64,000 nucleotides of DNA from Eopsaltria australis (taxonomy: Eukaryota > Chordata > Aves > Passeriformes > Petroicidae). Shown here piece by piece: positions 35,681 through 47,900 of the stretch; position 1 is the first letter of the stretch; the number at the start of each line of letters is the position of its first letter. The position numbers and the translations under genes are program-made. The notes below the pieces were generated by a model. That model was not told the DNA's origin. It worked only from the letters and a program-made list of their open reading frames with translations, and made no database searches. The stretch spans positions 1-64,000 of the forward strand of contig JAVTVJ010001332.1 of NCBI GenBank assembly GCA_034509425.1, read 5' to 3'.

Positions 35681-38600
35681 TTGTTACAGAAAATTCCACA
35701 TGCAAAGGTTCCCTTTACAATCCTATTCAAAAGTTCTGTAGGAACATCTGAAAAATATTTGCTGCATAAGCTAATGATGCATGCACTTTATTTAATTGCA
35801 GTCATATTTAAAATTTCTTTCTTACCGCAAAATCACTGCAACAACTTACTTTGTCTTCTTGCCTAGTAAATGGCATGCAATTTTATCTCCTTTCATAGAA
35901 TAATTATCTTACACATAAAAAATATGTTGTTTTTCCACACTTTTCTGCTCATGAAGTATGACACTCTGCCACACCCTGCACATAAACGTGGGTCAACTTA
36001 GCTGTTGCTGATTTCAAGAACAACAGGTGCTGCAGAGGCACTTAACAGAAAGTGGCAGACTGTTGGCAGAAATTGGCTAATTTTGCAGCGTGAAGCTCCT
36101 TAAGTACTTTAATATACTTTTCTTCCACGGGCAACTGTATTCATGGAAGAATGGGAGTATATGAAGAGATTTCAATCAAACAGAAGCAGTCTATTCTTCA
36201 GAAAATAAAACCAACAAATTCTTGGTTTTATGAATGTCTTGATGCTCTTTGGGGTGCCACTTGGTGTGTCTGGCATGAAATTTTTTTTTTTTTTTTTGTG
36301 ATTCATGAATGCAGATACTATCTTAAATATTAACATTTCAGGAAGTAAATGGACTAAATACTACTTATTGAAATTCCTTTATTTTCAACATTCTTATTAA
36401 GGAATTAGTTCAGCAACAGTCTTTCTGATTTTTGGTCTCTAGAAGAAGTGCAAAATTGCCATCTGGCCCACAATTAAGTTTTGGTGAAAACTTGCTCTGC
36501 CAGTTCATATTTTTTGTGAAAAGAACAGAAAGTAATACTTGCACTCAAGTGTTTAACTTTGTGTAGAGGATCATGTTCTGCAGAGAGTGTAAACTCCACA
36601 TTCTTTGTTCTGAACACTCTCATCAACTGATTCTATCAAAATGTGGTTCTCACACTTGTTTCATATCATGTTTGGGATTGCACAGGTCACATACTAATAC
36701 TGAAGAAATCACAGTCTTGCACAGAACAAGAAATTTAACAAAACAAAAATAGGAATCTGTTTGAATGTGATCTGCATGACTTGTCCTTTTCCACACCTTA
36801 CTTTTCTCTTGTAATTCTGACAAAATTCTGGATAACCTTTTATCTTCTGATTTGCTTCCAAATAATTTTCTCCCTCCTTTCCTTTCTTATGCCAGACATC
36901 TAAACATATTCCTTCTTTCCAAATACAAGAGGCCTCTTTATTCCTCTTCTTTGTGATTTGATCTTGTCTCAAAAAGAAGAACAAAGACAAAAAAGCAACA
37001 TAGGGAACTAAAATTATGCTGAAAATCAAGTTGCACGAGTCATTACAGGCATAAGAAAACCATAAAAACATGGGTAGCAAAAGTGTCTTTTTCATGTAGC
37101 ACAATATTTGTAGTTTCAGAGGAAATCTCTTGTCTGGTGCTCTCCCCTATGAGAATGCATCTCTAACACATCTTGCTGATCCATGAGTAGGGATCAAGCA
37201 CACTTCATCATATTGCAGTAATTAAAACTTTTGAGGACAATATGTGACTTCACGGATTTCCTCCATCTTTATAGCAAGTCACTAGATGAGACCTATGAAA
37301 GATATTTAGAGAAGAAACTGAAACTCTGACTTAAGCAGATGATGCAACATGACGACTCTCTATTTATATTATTCTGAAACCTAGGGATTTTGAATCACTT
37401 GATGTGTTTGTTTGCTTGGGAGTCTTTGTGCAGAAGCATTGTTTCCACAAAAGAATGCTTCCACTTGACATTACAGCTGTGTTTGGAACCTGGGGCTTCT
37501 CTTTTAAGAGCATTAGGAAAGAAAAGGGCCTTATAGCACAGGCAAATGATCTAATAATTGAGCTGTTATGTAAAAGTGACAATAATTAGTCTCTACCCGA
37601 AAAGAATATAAAATGTGTTATTATTATTGTTATTATTGCACTTCATGACTGTTTAAACAATCTTGTCATTCTGTTGTCATACATTGTAAATGATGTTTTT
37701 TTGCTAGGTAATAAAATTTCATAATGATCTATGCTTACCAAATTGTAAAACTAGAGAAAAAATGTAGACTACAAAATATATTGGAAACCTTATCCTACAG
37801 AATATGGATTAAGTTTTAAACTTAATAAACTTAAATACTGTTTTGGCAGCATGTACATTCATCAGTTTGCATTTAAGGCAGTCCTAAGTGAAGAAATAAA
37901 TTAATTATGGGATTCTGAATTTGAAATATAAAATACTAAAGTCAAAGGACACAAATTTTCAAAAGACTTTTTTATGACTACTGTCAGAGACTACAAAGTT
38001 CTTTACCTTCTAGTAAAAATGTTCTCAGGAGAGGCAATTTAAGACTGTAAAGTTGTTAACACACAGTCTACACATAGTTCAGGGGTAGTGAAGAAGTGTC
38101 ATAACTCCTTCACCAGCTTGAGTGGAACTAAAGGTAATCAAAAAAATAGCCTGTCAGAGATGTTCAGACATAATCAAAGATAAAGCATGTAGAGTAATCA
38201 AAGAAAGTAGTCCTCGTTACATTGAAAATTAATGAAGGTTTCTCTTCAGAAGTACATCCTGTTGCAGAAATATTTCTGCAACAGCTGCACTTTCACCCTC
38301 TTGAGTGACAAATGTGTTATTTGGTCTCAGTGATACATCTGACACTGTAGTTTTACATATTTTTTAACAACTGAAGATTGGTTTCATATCCATATTCAAA
38401 TGATGTAAAAGAGAATTATTTCTTCTGCCATCCTGCTATCAGCTCAACAAAATATTTCCTTGACTGAGCTATAATCTTTTAATTATCAGTTTAAAAGATT
38501 TTGACATTGGGACAATAGCAAGCCAGGCAGAATAACTTAATCTGAATATTAATGGTTTATATAATCTTTCTCTTTATGCTATTTTTCTTTGAAAAACAGG

Positions 38601-41600
38601 TATGGATTCACATCTCTGCTGCTTCTACTCATAGCAGAAGCAATGATGTAGTGTTTATAAAAACATCACTCTGTTGCCATGGAAACCATCATGAAACCAG
38701 AACTCAAGAATGATAGTGACAAAGAAAGATCTTTTGCACATACATATTTGTTATCTGAAGAAGGTATTGGCTGGTATATTAGAGGAATTAGTTTAATGTC
38801 TCTTAAGGATGAATTCTTTTTCTAACAATAATAAAGATCAGGCATCCAAGTTTCCAGTTTCTCTTTTCTAAAACTATTTCTAATTTCTATCTAAAACTAA
38901 CAGTGTCCCACCCTACAAAGTAACATATTCTTTTTCCTCTGTGTAATTTAATGAATAATAAGGGAAGATCAAGCATTTTTAAAATATGAGAAAAGTAGTA
39001 CATTACTTACACAGACCTTTTTGCAAATGCAGGACTTACTGTCGATAGAGAAACAGGAAACTTCTGTTGGTGTTAAATAGTTATTTCCTTATTTTGACTG
39101 TTATAGTTTTACTTTTTCTAGGACTCCAAATACTTGTCCATGGTACTTATCAAATTGATTGATACACACATGGAAGGAATGTAATATTCTTTCCTACCTG
39201 CTAAAATGGAATTGATTTTTTGTTTATTGTTATAGAAAATAATTGCACTTTTTCTACATATGACATTACTGTCCTATTTTTTGCATGACATAGGTTTCAG
39301 TACAAGAGGGAGGTTGTAAATTTATTTGTGCTATTATTTAATTTGATAGAAGTCAATTGGCTTAAAATCCAAGAAAGCAGCCTAATCTAAGTACTGAAAG
39401 TTGCTGACCTGAACAATAAATTTAGTGTTGTTTATAATGCTTGAGAAAACATTTTTGCAGAGACAAATTTAAACTAATTACCTTCAGCAAAAACGATGGA
39501 TGTTCTCTTCTAGATAACATGTTTAATATATAAAGGGGAAAAGGAGTTGCAGTGCCATCTCTAAGCTGTTGATGCTACTGAGAAAAATACAGCTTCTTGA
39601 GCTGTTTTTTTTTATAAAAATCATGACACTCTGGAGTGTTGGCAAGAAATATGAGGTAACAAGGATGCAGTTAATATGCTTTTCATCACCTGAAAATCTT
39701 TAATTGTAATTGCAGTATATAATGGTGTAATTAGTTGCCTAAGTGACAGGATAGGCTTGAATCTTTCCAACTATTTTGTAAAACGACCATTTAGCTCACA
39801 GAAATCTTTCTTTAGACTGCATGACTGACAGAGAAAGATTGAAGGAGGTTTTTTAATCCTGAAGTGTCTAAAGTAAACGAGGGACTTTACCTCACAGTAT
39901 GTCTAGAAAAGCCCTGTGAAGACACAATGGATTATATAAAGGTACTTGCTTACCAAACTATTTCAAATATGTTGTGAGAAACATTAATTTTAATCAAGAA
40001 AAACAACACAGAAAAGGAGTATGTAAGGGCATTTACAGAAAGCAGCAGGGACGAGGTGTTTGGAAATGAATCTCTGATACTTAGGATTGGTCAAGACTGA
40101 TTAGTCTTGACTGTCATGAGAATGTGTTCAGAAATAAGATTCATGCTGAAGATGTTGAAGAGGGAGGTATTTTTTTTTGTTTGTTTTTCATTTAAGGACC
40201 AAATAAATACCACTGATTTAAAAATTTACTTTTGTTATTGACCATGGTGGCTTTAGACATTTTTCTGCCTCCTGAATTTAAATTTAGAATACAGCCAAGG
40301 CAGATATTGGTGTGTCTCAAAAAGAAAAAAAGGACTTATCCTGTATTATATAGTTTTCAGTTTTATTGAAGAATAAGTAATCCAAGTGGGACACTCATCA
40401 GAACTTCCACCTCCTCATTCCCTGTAAATCCATTTCGCTCTTTCAGATGGCTTTCAGGAAGAGCTGAAGACAAGAATGGGGGACAAAACCATGATTGAAA
40501 TTCATGCAAAACAAGCAACATCTGTGTGTAATTTATTGTTGCTGCTGCCTATTTAGAAAAATTCCTGAGAAATCATCTTTGAAAATTTTAGAAGCGTATG
40601 TCAGTGGGTATCATACACATGCACAAAATGATGGGCTTTGCAGCAGATAGTATGAAGGCTTTCAATATGTGTAGGTTATTAACATTTAGTCTTAATAAAA
40701 TAACAAATTAACCTCTGCTAACAATTTAAGAACTTGAGGAAAGGGAATCAAGCTTCTGTATTTATTGAACACTGTTTAACATAAAAAGCTATGCATTTTA
40801 CAGCTGTAGAAAAATATTTAAGTAGAACATTTTGTTAATCTTAGTTTACTGCAATTCTAAATCAAAGGCAGAATTTTAATTTCTTAATTAGAATTTGGCT
40901 AGTAGCTTTATTGCTGTGTTGTCACAACTTTCCACTCAGTACCAAATGCCTCTGAGACAATTTTCACTTCACGTTATAGGTTATAGCAGAGGTAAAAAAA
41001 AATTATCCTAGAAACAAATGAAGTGTGCAATTTCCAAGTTATGCGAAATTCAGAATGTAGCTTCTTCCTCTGGCCTTCTCTCTTTGTACATGCAGAAAAT
41101 CAGTACCAGTCTCAACGTATTTTGGCAGGTACTCATTGAAAGAACAGCTCTGGAAACAAAGCCCCTCTTCAACAATTAAGAGTTCAAAAGTCTTAACAAA
41201 CCATTTTCATTTATTTCATAATTTCATATTTCACACATGCACATGGCTTCAAATTTCTGTATTTTCCATTATCTCCCAATCAGACTAGAAGTTAAGAAAT
41301 AGGCATTCCTAATATTACTATTTTAAAAAAAATATTTTAAGCTAATATATTTTCCTTTACTTTTTAATAAGGAAATTACGTCCAATTATCATACGGCTCC
41401 ATATTCAAAAACTAAGCAATCTTGTATATGCTGGTAGGAGGGTTAACCTCTAGAAGGTTGTGTCAAATGTCATTTACAGATATATTTGTATGTCATAAAA
41501 TAATTATTTTTAAAGGTTGCCTTTCATAGTTTTTTTTTTCACCTCTTGATAATATAGACTTAGTTTTAAATATTTATTTTAAGCTCCTCTTTTGGTTATT

Positions 41601-42975
41601 GAATATCATTAAGGATAATTGCACTTTATTTCTCTCTCTCAGGGAAGATTTACTGTAATATTCTGAAACCTTTCACCTCACTAGTTACCAGCTAATTGTT
41701 TATTGTTTATAATGGTACATGAGAAAGGATTAAGTTTAAATCTCTCTTAAATATTCCATTTCAATATTCATTCCTGCAAACATCAAAGTGACAAAAAATT
41801 TAAAAGGTTTTAAAGAAGATTAGGCAATTTTTATGTCAAAGGTTTTTGATGCAAAAAGAAGGTATCCTTGGATGGCTACTGTTGTAATTTAAATATAAAG
41901 GCTGAATGTGAACCTCAATTTCCAATATATAGAGGAAAGTTAGCCTTTGTATAACTGTTTTAGAATCTGGTATTTACATAACCTTTTCACAAAACTTACA
42001 GTATAGGGATATTCCTCTCCATCTGTCAAAAATCCAGGCCCTTAAATTGCATAAAATACAGCAGTTTTGCCAGTTGATTAATGTTTTGTAAAAAAAATAT
42101 TCAGACTGTCACTTTGCAAATAAAAAAGGCACAATTCACATTTACCTAATTTCTGTCCATGAGCCATTCTTCATTTCTCTTCTCATTAAAGAGTTTTTTC
42201 TTGGGCATAAGACAAACCAATACAAGTTTATCACTGGTATCAGATAAAATTCTCTTGAAATATGTTCCGTATACTGCATTTCAGGAAATTTTGTAGTCAT
42301 AAAAAGGATTACTACACCTAGTTTTGTACAAAACTGGGAGATACAAAATTTCTTTTCTGAAATCTGCTCCAGAAAAATCTAGTTACTAGAACTTTGCATA
42401 TGAAGTACAATTGCAGGTGTTTTGCACTACTTGTGCATTACATAATTACTCAACAAAAAGTGGTCTGCTGACCAGTAGCTGACAAAGGTAACATTGGGAA
42501 TAAGAAAACAGGAGGATAAACAGAAAGGGTGAGCTAATACTTGTTACAACAATTTCTTGTTTCATTTTAAAAAATTTAAAAACCACTATTTACCTCATTT
42601 GGGAATCTCTTCATGGCCTATTTCAAAACCAGTTAAAATCTTAGAAGTTGTTGTTCAGAAATAACTGGAGATAATTCTATGAATGTGAATAAAACTTAGG
42701 AAACAAATAGCTTATTATTATTTTTGCAACAGTCTGATATTTGTCTTTCATCAAGTTTTCTCCAAAGAAAATAAATATAACCATTATATTGAAGCTCAGG
42801 TTTATATTTTCTGATAACAGCATACTAATCTTGTATCAACCTAAGAGTTACAATTATAGCAGCCACTGTCCAGCTATTTCAGATTCAGCTGAAATGGCAA
42901 GCTAACTTAAATGACTATGTGTTAGAATACGAAACTAGCTAGCTCTTCCTTTGTCCCTGATGTACTCATTTCCTC
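35681..42975. other. repeat-poor AT-rich DNA, no gene seen
   Basis: About 7.3 kb with no recognisable transposon. From 37.6 to 42.97 kb no reading frame of 60 codons occurs in any of the six frames. A T17 run is at 36281-36297. An RFX X-box-like palindrome (38673-38686) and a cluster of homeodomain cores (39687-39734) are described separately. A 131-codon minus-strand frame at 36709-37104 has no recognisable domain. This is the kind of interval in which conserved non-coding elements may lie, but that cannot be judged from one sequence. Confidence 0.55.
38673..38686. promoter_or_regulatory. RFX X-box-like palindrome
   Basis: GTTGCCATGGAAAC is one base away from the perfect palindrome GTTGCCATGGCAAC. 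RFX-family transcription factors bind a pair of inverted half-sites, GTTRCC and its complement GGYAAC, with 0-3 bases between them. Both half-sites are present here: GTTGCC and, with one deviation, GGAAAC. The motif is seen directly; that it is bound or regulates anything is inference. Confidence 0.4.
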
Positions 42976-43286
42976 ATAGAAGACCATTAGGTTGATCAAA
43001 CAGGATTTGCCCTTGGCGTAGCTGTGCTGGCTGTCTCAAATCAACTCCCTTTCTTTTGTATATGTTAGCACAGCTTCTAGGAGGATCTGTTCCATGATAT
43101 TCCCAGAAACAGAGGTGGAGCTGACAGGTTGGCAGTTCCCAGGATCCTCCTTTCTTCACATTATAAAAATGGACACAATGTTTTCCTTTTTTCCATCACA
43201 GCGGATTTCACATGACTGCCAGGACTTTTCAAATGTCATGGAAAACAGTTTGGCAGCTAAATCAGCCATTTCCCTCAGGATTACAT
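42976..43286 (-). mobile_element. CR1 LINE, reverse-transcriptase part, antisense (left segment)
   Basis: The left segment of the longest CR1 copy in the window. The plus strand shows TTAGGTTGATCAAACAGGATTTGCCCTTGG near 42988, GCTTCTAGGAGGATCTGTTCCATGAT near 43073, AATGGACACAATGTTTTCC near 43168, and GACTGCCAGGACTTTTCAAATGTCATGG near 43213. These are complements of the CR1 region around the start of the reverse transcriptase. The element is interrupted at about 43287 by a 200-base insertion and resumes at about 43486. Confidence 0.85.
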
Positions 43287-43485
43287 ACCAGGAGAGGTGT
43301 GATGAGAGATGGGGGTTTGCAAAGCCAGCGCAAGAGCTCATCTGGAGCACTGCCAGTGCCCACTTACAAACAAAAAAATTTCTAAGCCTAAACCAAGATA
43401 AAATAACAAAGCCGGGGTGCATGGTGCAACCTGGAGCAACCTGGTCTAGTGAATGAACTCACGCCATTCTATGATTTTATGGATA
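43287..43485 (+). mobile_element. composite insertion with a CR1-like tail (SINE candidate)
   Basis: About 200 bases interrupt an otherwise continuous antisense CR1. The left 140 bases (from CCAGGAGAGGTGTGATG) are not CR1. The right part is CR1-like 3' tail in forward orientation: GAGCAACCTGGTCTAGTG near 43433, then CCATTCTATGATTTTATGG at the end. This is the architecture of a short element copied by CR1 machinery through a borrowed tail, as in CR1-tailed avian SINEs. I cannot find clear polymerase III A and B boxes in the head, so it may instead be a chimeric or rearranged CR1 piece. Confidence 0.5.
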
Positions 43486-44400
43486 TGCTATGCACCTTGT
43501 CAGGTCACACAGATTCATGTGCATACATTCAAGCTTACATTCAAGCTCCTCAGAACCTTATCTTTCCCCAGTCCCTGCCTTGAGGTTAATCTATTCAAGA
43601 GATTCAAAAAGAAAATTGACAGTGAAGACTAAGACAAAAAGGCTGTTGAGTAGCTCACACTTCTCCTTGTTTGTTATCCGAGCCGATATACGTGGAGACA
43701 TGCTTCCTGTCATTCCCTACATCCCTTGCTAAGATCAGCTCCAGAAATGCCTTGTCCATTCTGACCCCATGCCTACATAACTGGGTAATGTCCCTGTGCT
43801 CTCCCCAGGATACTTGTCCCTCCTTTCACATTGTAGTCCTTGCATTTCCTTCTTGCCTTTTAGTTTGCTTAACAGGCTTCAACTCAGCTATGCCAGTCTC
43901 TCTCTTTCCTTTCCTGATTTCTTACATGTACGGATTGAGAGTTCTTGAGCTCTATGGAAAATGTTGTAAAGCCCTGCCAGCTTTGTTTCTGCTTCCATGC
44001 TCTTGAGGGCAGTTTCCAAGAGGGCTCTCTTGATTAACTCTTTGAGCAGGTTGGAGTTTGCTTTCCTAAAATTCAAGGTCTTCTCTTTACTTATTGCCTG
44101 GCCCATTTCCCATGGGGCAGCAGGTTATTTATTCCCTGTGGCAATGCTGTCTGTAAGTTGGCTCAAGATGTTTTCCTCCATGCACTCCAGGAGTCTCCTG
44201 GACCACCTGCAGCTCTCTGTGGTACTTTTCCACCAGATGTCGGGGCGGTTGAAGTCCCCAGCAGGACAAGAGCCTGAAAGAGTGATGCCTACTGTAGCTG
44301 GAGCAAGAAGGAATTGTCAATAGGCTACCCTTGGTCAGGCGACCTGCACTAAACCTCAGCTGCAAAATTCCCTTTGCTGCCTTCATCTCTGATTCTTAAC
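43486..44400 (-). mobile_element. CR1 LINE, endonuclease and linker part, antisense (right segment)
   Basis: Continuation of the CR1 copy that begins at 42976. It resumes at ATGCACCTTGTCAGGTCACAC, then passes CCCAGTCCCTGCCTTGAGG near 43566, TCCTTGCATTTCCTTCTTGCC near 43837, and TTTGAGCAGGTTGGAGTTTGC near 44041. On the minus strand the bases 44248-44259 encode G-D-F-N, the conserved aspartate-asparagine motif of the APE-type endonuclease of CR1 ORF2, followed by a R-R-L-L-E-C-M block. The frame between 44106 and 43888 is open for 72 codons. It carries substitutions and breaks elsewhere, so it is inactive. The 5' limit near 44400 is where similarity ends. Confidence 0.88.
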
Positions 44401-44571
44401 CATAAACCTCTTATGAGCATTCTGCGTTAGGTAATTTTCATATTGATCTGACAAAAACAAGAAAAGAAAAGAAGTATAAAAAATAATTTAGAAAATGTCA
44501 TATCAAAGTAATTTTGACAAATTCTACCTGAAAATACAAATTGAATGAAATATTTCCTGTAATAGAAACAT
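44401..44571. other. short AT-rich spacer
   Basis: Sequence between two CR1 copies, with nothing recognised. Confidence 0.5.
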
Positions 44572-44740
44572 CTTTGATAGAATAGGTGAGGTTGGCAGTC
44601 ATGTCTGGAGGTTGTCTAGCCTCAATCATGTTCAAGCAGAACCACCTACAGCAGGTTGCACATAGCTGTGCCTACAAAACTTGATTTTTATGTCCACAAG
44701 TGAAAAGCCTCAACAACCTTTCTGAAAACCTGTTTCATTT
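44572..44740 (-). mobile_element. CR1 3' end, antisense
   Basis: The plus strand gives the complement of the CR1 3' end: TAGAATAGGTGAGGTTGGCAG, then GTCTGGAGGTTGTCTAGCCTC, CAGAACCACCTACAGCAGG, GTTGCACATAGCTGTG, and CCTCAACAACCTTTCTG. It is truncated within 170 bases. Confidence 0.8.
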
Positions 44741-44834
44741 TCAAAAGGCCAGTAACTCCTAAAAAAAAAGGGTGGAAAATCCCTTACAGGTTAAAAAAAA
44801 CCCAAACCACAGTATTTTTTTTTAATTTAAAGTT

Positions 44835-44930
44835 ATTTTTATTTTTATTTTTATTTTTATTTTTATTTTTATTTTTATTTTTATTTTTATTTTTATTTTT
44901 ATTTTTATTTTTATTTTTATTTTTATTTTT
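44835..44930 (+). repeat. pure (ATTTTT)16 hexanucleotide array
   Basis: Sixteen exact ATTTTT units, 96 bases with no interruption, preceded by TTTAATTTAAAGTT. On the minus strand it reads as an artificial alternating K/N frame. Such a long pure array implies recent expansion, so it is probably polymorphic. Confidence 0.97.
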
Positions 44931-47900
44931 ATTATTGTCATCAATAATTTTTCTCTTGTCCCTGAACCGAAGCAAAAGTAAAAGTCTTATTCTCATATAA
45001 TTTAGTTTCTCATATAACTGGATTATATCTGAATCATCAACTGTTCAGGGCAGAAATAGGGTAGGCAAAGGAACCCCAACAAGTGTGCATTGGATAATTT
45101 TTCTTACACGTATTACTGAAGGGAATAAAGAAATTCACAATACAGATGTTTGTTCCAACTTCTTTATTTCTCCCAGTGGTATTTAGAGGACCATGCTGTG
45201 TTTGAATATGCAGGATTTAGACAAGAAATGCAAGACATTTCTCTTCAATTTGCGTTTGAATGACCTTTTCACATTTCTAAGCATGGACCAGCTAGCTCAC
45301 ATTCACATGTCACTTTTTATCTTACATCACATCTTCCAGGTCCATGAAGGTATCTCAGATATCCCGAGATGTCCAAAGTTGCACTAAATATTTATGATTG
45401 AGCAAATTAATTCAAATCTATTCCGGACTATAATTAATTTATGATTCAAGCATAACTCTAAGCCAGATCTAGGGAGATATGGATAGTAAAGACTTTCCAA
45501 AGTTCGAAGCAGCAGCTCTAGATTTCTGTAGCATTATGTCTCCCCAGCCTGGTAGTGTGAGATATTCTCTAGGTAGACTTGAAGAATATGAGACGAGAAA
45601 ACAAACTGCAGGTCTCTTGCTACAGGAAGGTAATGTTTTAAAATATAACTTTCTGTTTTAATTTCAAAATTTGGTGTTATATGTTTGAGAATGTTGAATA
45701 CTTTCCTTATGCAACAAGAAAAGTTTGATCAACATAAGACATAAGGCTCACTTTTGGTGTACAAAGAAATAAGTACATATATGGTCATTGGCTGATTAGG
45801 CACATGGCTGGTCAGCTAAGGTAATAATCGGAGGCTGTTTGGGAAGATTGCCTAACAATTAAAAAGGTGGACTAAATATCTGGACAAAAGCACCTTCCTC
45901 CAACCTGGAATTCAGTGTCTGATTGGATCCATTTATGATTTACTTTAGGATTACAGGACAGATACCTGTACTTTTTTTCTGCCCTAGAAATCTCATTATT
46001 AAAATGGTGAAAATCACTGTCATCCTGTTAATATATTCAATGGCAACTGTTTGTGTAAGATATGACCTTTCCTCATGCTTCATGCGTGAACGAAAGTTTG
46101 GTAACTCACCTTTAAAGTCTGGGTTTGGGAAGGTTTCTGGAGGCTGGAACTAACAATGTGGCTTGTTTATTCTGATCTGTCCCTTGGTGCCAAAAATCTT
46201 TCTAAATAACTTGTTTGTTATCAGCAGGATAATTCTGTGTTTCCTCATGATTCATGTAACAGCACTATCAAAATCCAAACAAAATAATGTCACTACTCTC
46301 GGTCTTCACTATCAATATCACATCTGAGGCCAGATATGAAAATTACTTTTTATCAAAAAATATACAGCATATATATATATAATATATGATATATAGCAAA
46401 TTGTGTGTTAGTCTTTATTTTCTTCATGGAAAAGAAAATCACAAAATCAGAACACTTACTGAATTACTATCTCAACTACAATCAATTAAATTTTGTGAGG
46501 AACTAATCCTGCACATCTGTCTTTGTTACATTTTATAATCACAGTTGAGATTTCATATTGCCATAGAATATTTATATATTTCCAAGCTTACAGTGAAGTG
46601 GAATGCTTATTACTGGTGATTATTCATTTTCTCCCATGTAAAATTACAAAAGGATAAATGGGTTATGATAAAAATTAAATTTGAAACTCTTTTTTATCTG
46701 ACTTGAAGAAGGATTGATATCTACATCTAGATGCTATGCTGATGCCAAATTTATGAAGAATAAAGACATAATTAGAGAGTGGTAATGGTTCAGTCATTGA
46801 GACGATGACCTCAAGCACCCATGTAAGAGACGTTATCTATGTTTACTGTAGTTTTTCTTATTGCACTAGTTAACGGTGTAAATTACCTAAACAGGGTAAA
46901 AGAGCAGCACAAACCATTTCTTTTATGAAGTCTTGATTAAGGAAAATGCAATTCTTCAGAAAACAAAACATTTTTTCAGAAAATGGCTCAAGTACTTTCA
47001 AAGACTCCAATTCTGCCTGAATGAGTTTTAAATCTATATTTGTCTTTGGATTATACACTTTTCAGCTTCCCCAAAAAACTCCTGAGTTACACAAGGGGTT
47101 GCCACACAAGCCCTACTGATAATTTTCTTTTAAATTCTTCCAGACTCCCCGGTAATTTGGTTCGTATACTTCCTTCCACAAGAACAAAAACACAATCAAT
47201 TTAATTCTGCGTGCATTTTTGCTGATAAATAACTTGGGATAATCTTCCCACTTCCTTTCACGGTTGGTACAAACAAGAATGCAGTTGCATGACTGCTCTG
47301 TGGTTTCAAATTCAGAAATATTATGTCCTCTGTTCTTGTCCTCTCTCTTTTAAATCCTTCTGCCACTTTAAGTGCTGTTTTCCCTTTTCTTTTTTTCTTT
47401 TTTTATTTTTCTATTAATTATTCTTTATTTCCTCTTTGTTATACTTCCAGTCAAGGTTCTCTCTTCAGACCAAAAGACTGACCTATTCCATTCTCTTCCT
47501 CTTTGCAGATATGGCAAACTGGTCAAGTGGAAGAGGACATTTGGGTTTATTTACTGTTTTCAGCTTGGTCATGTTTCTTGCTAACCAATTCCAGTTTTCT
47601 AAAAAAATGCCAGCCATGCCTTTTCCATCTTCTGTTCTTTCTCCTTTTACCTCCATTTCTTTTCTTCACAAAATGTCGGCTTAACTTCTTCCAAGAAAAC
47701 AAATGAAAAAAATATGGACCTATATGGTCCTTTTCTCAGTGTGATTTATTTTTCCATAGATGTCTCCTTTTCTCCTTCTCCTTCTTTTTCTCCATTTTGT
47801 TTTGCTGTTTCCTTGCACATGGCTAGTATCTTCAGACTAAAGAATGTCTTTCCTTGAACCCCATTTAATTTTCCACCTACCATCTCTTTTCTTTCCTTTT

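Noticed and set aside
36709..37104. Minus-strand frame of 131 codons with a hydrophobic N-terminal third
   Set aside because: The hydrophobic run comes from A/T-rich codons, the rest is K-rich low-complexity, and no family is recognised. Kept only as chance.
44784..44996. Minus-strand frame with alternating K and N
   Set aside because: It is the translation of the (ATTTTT)16 array.
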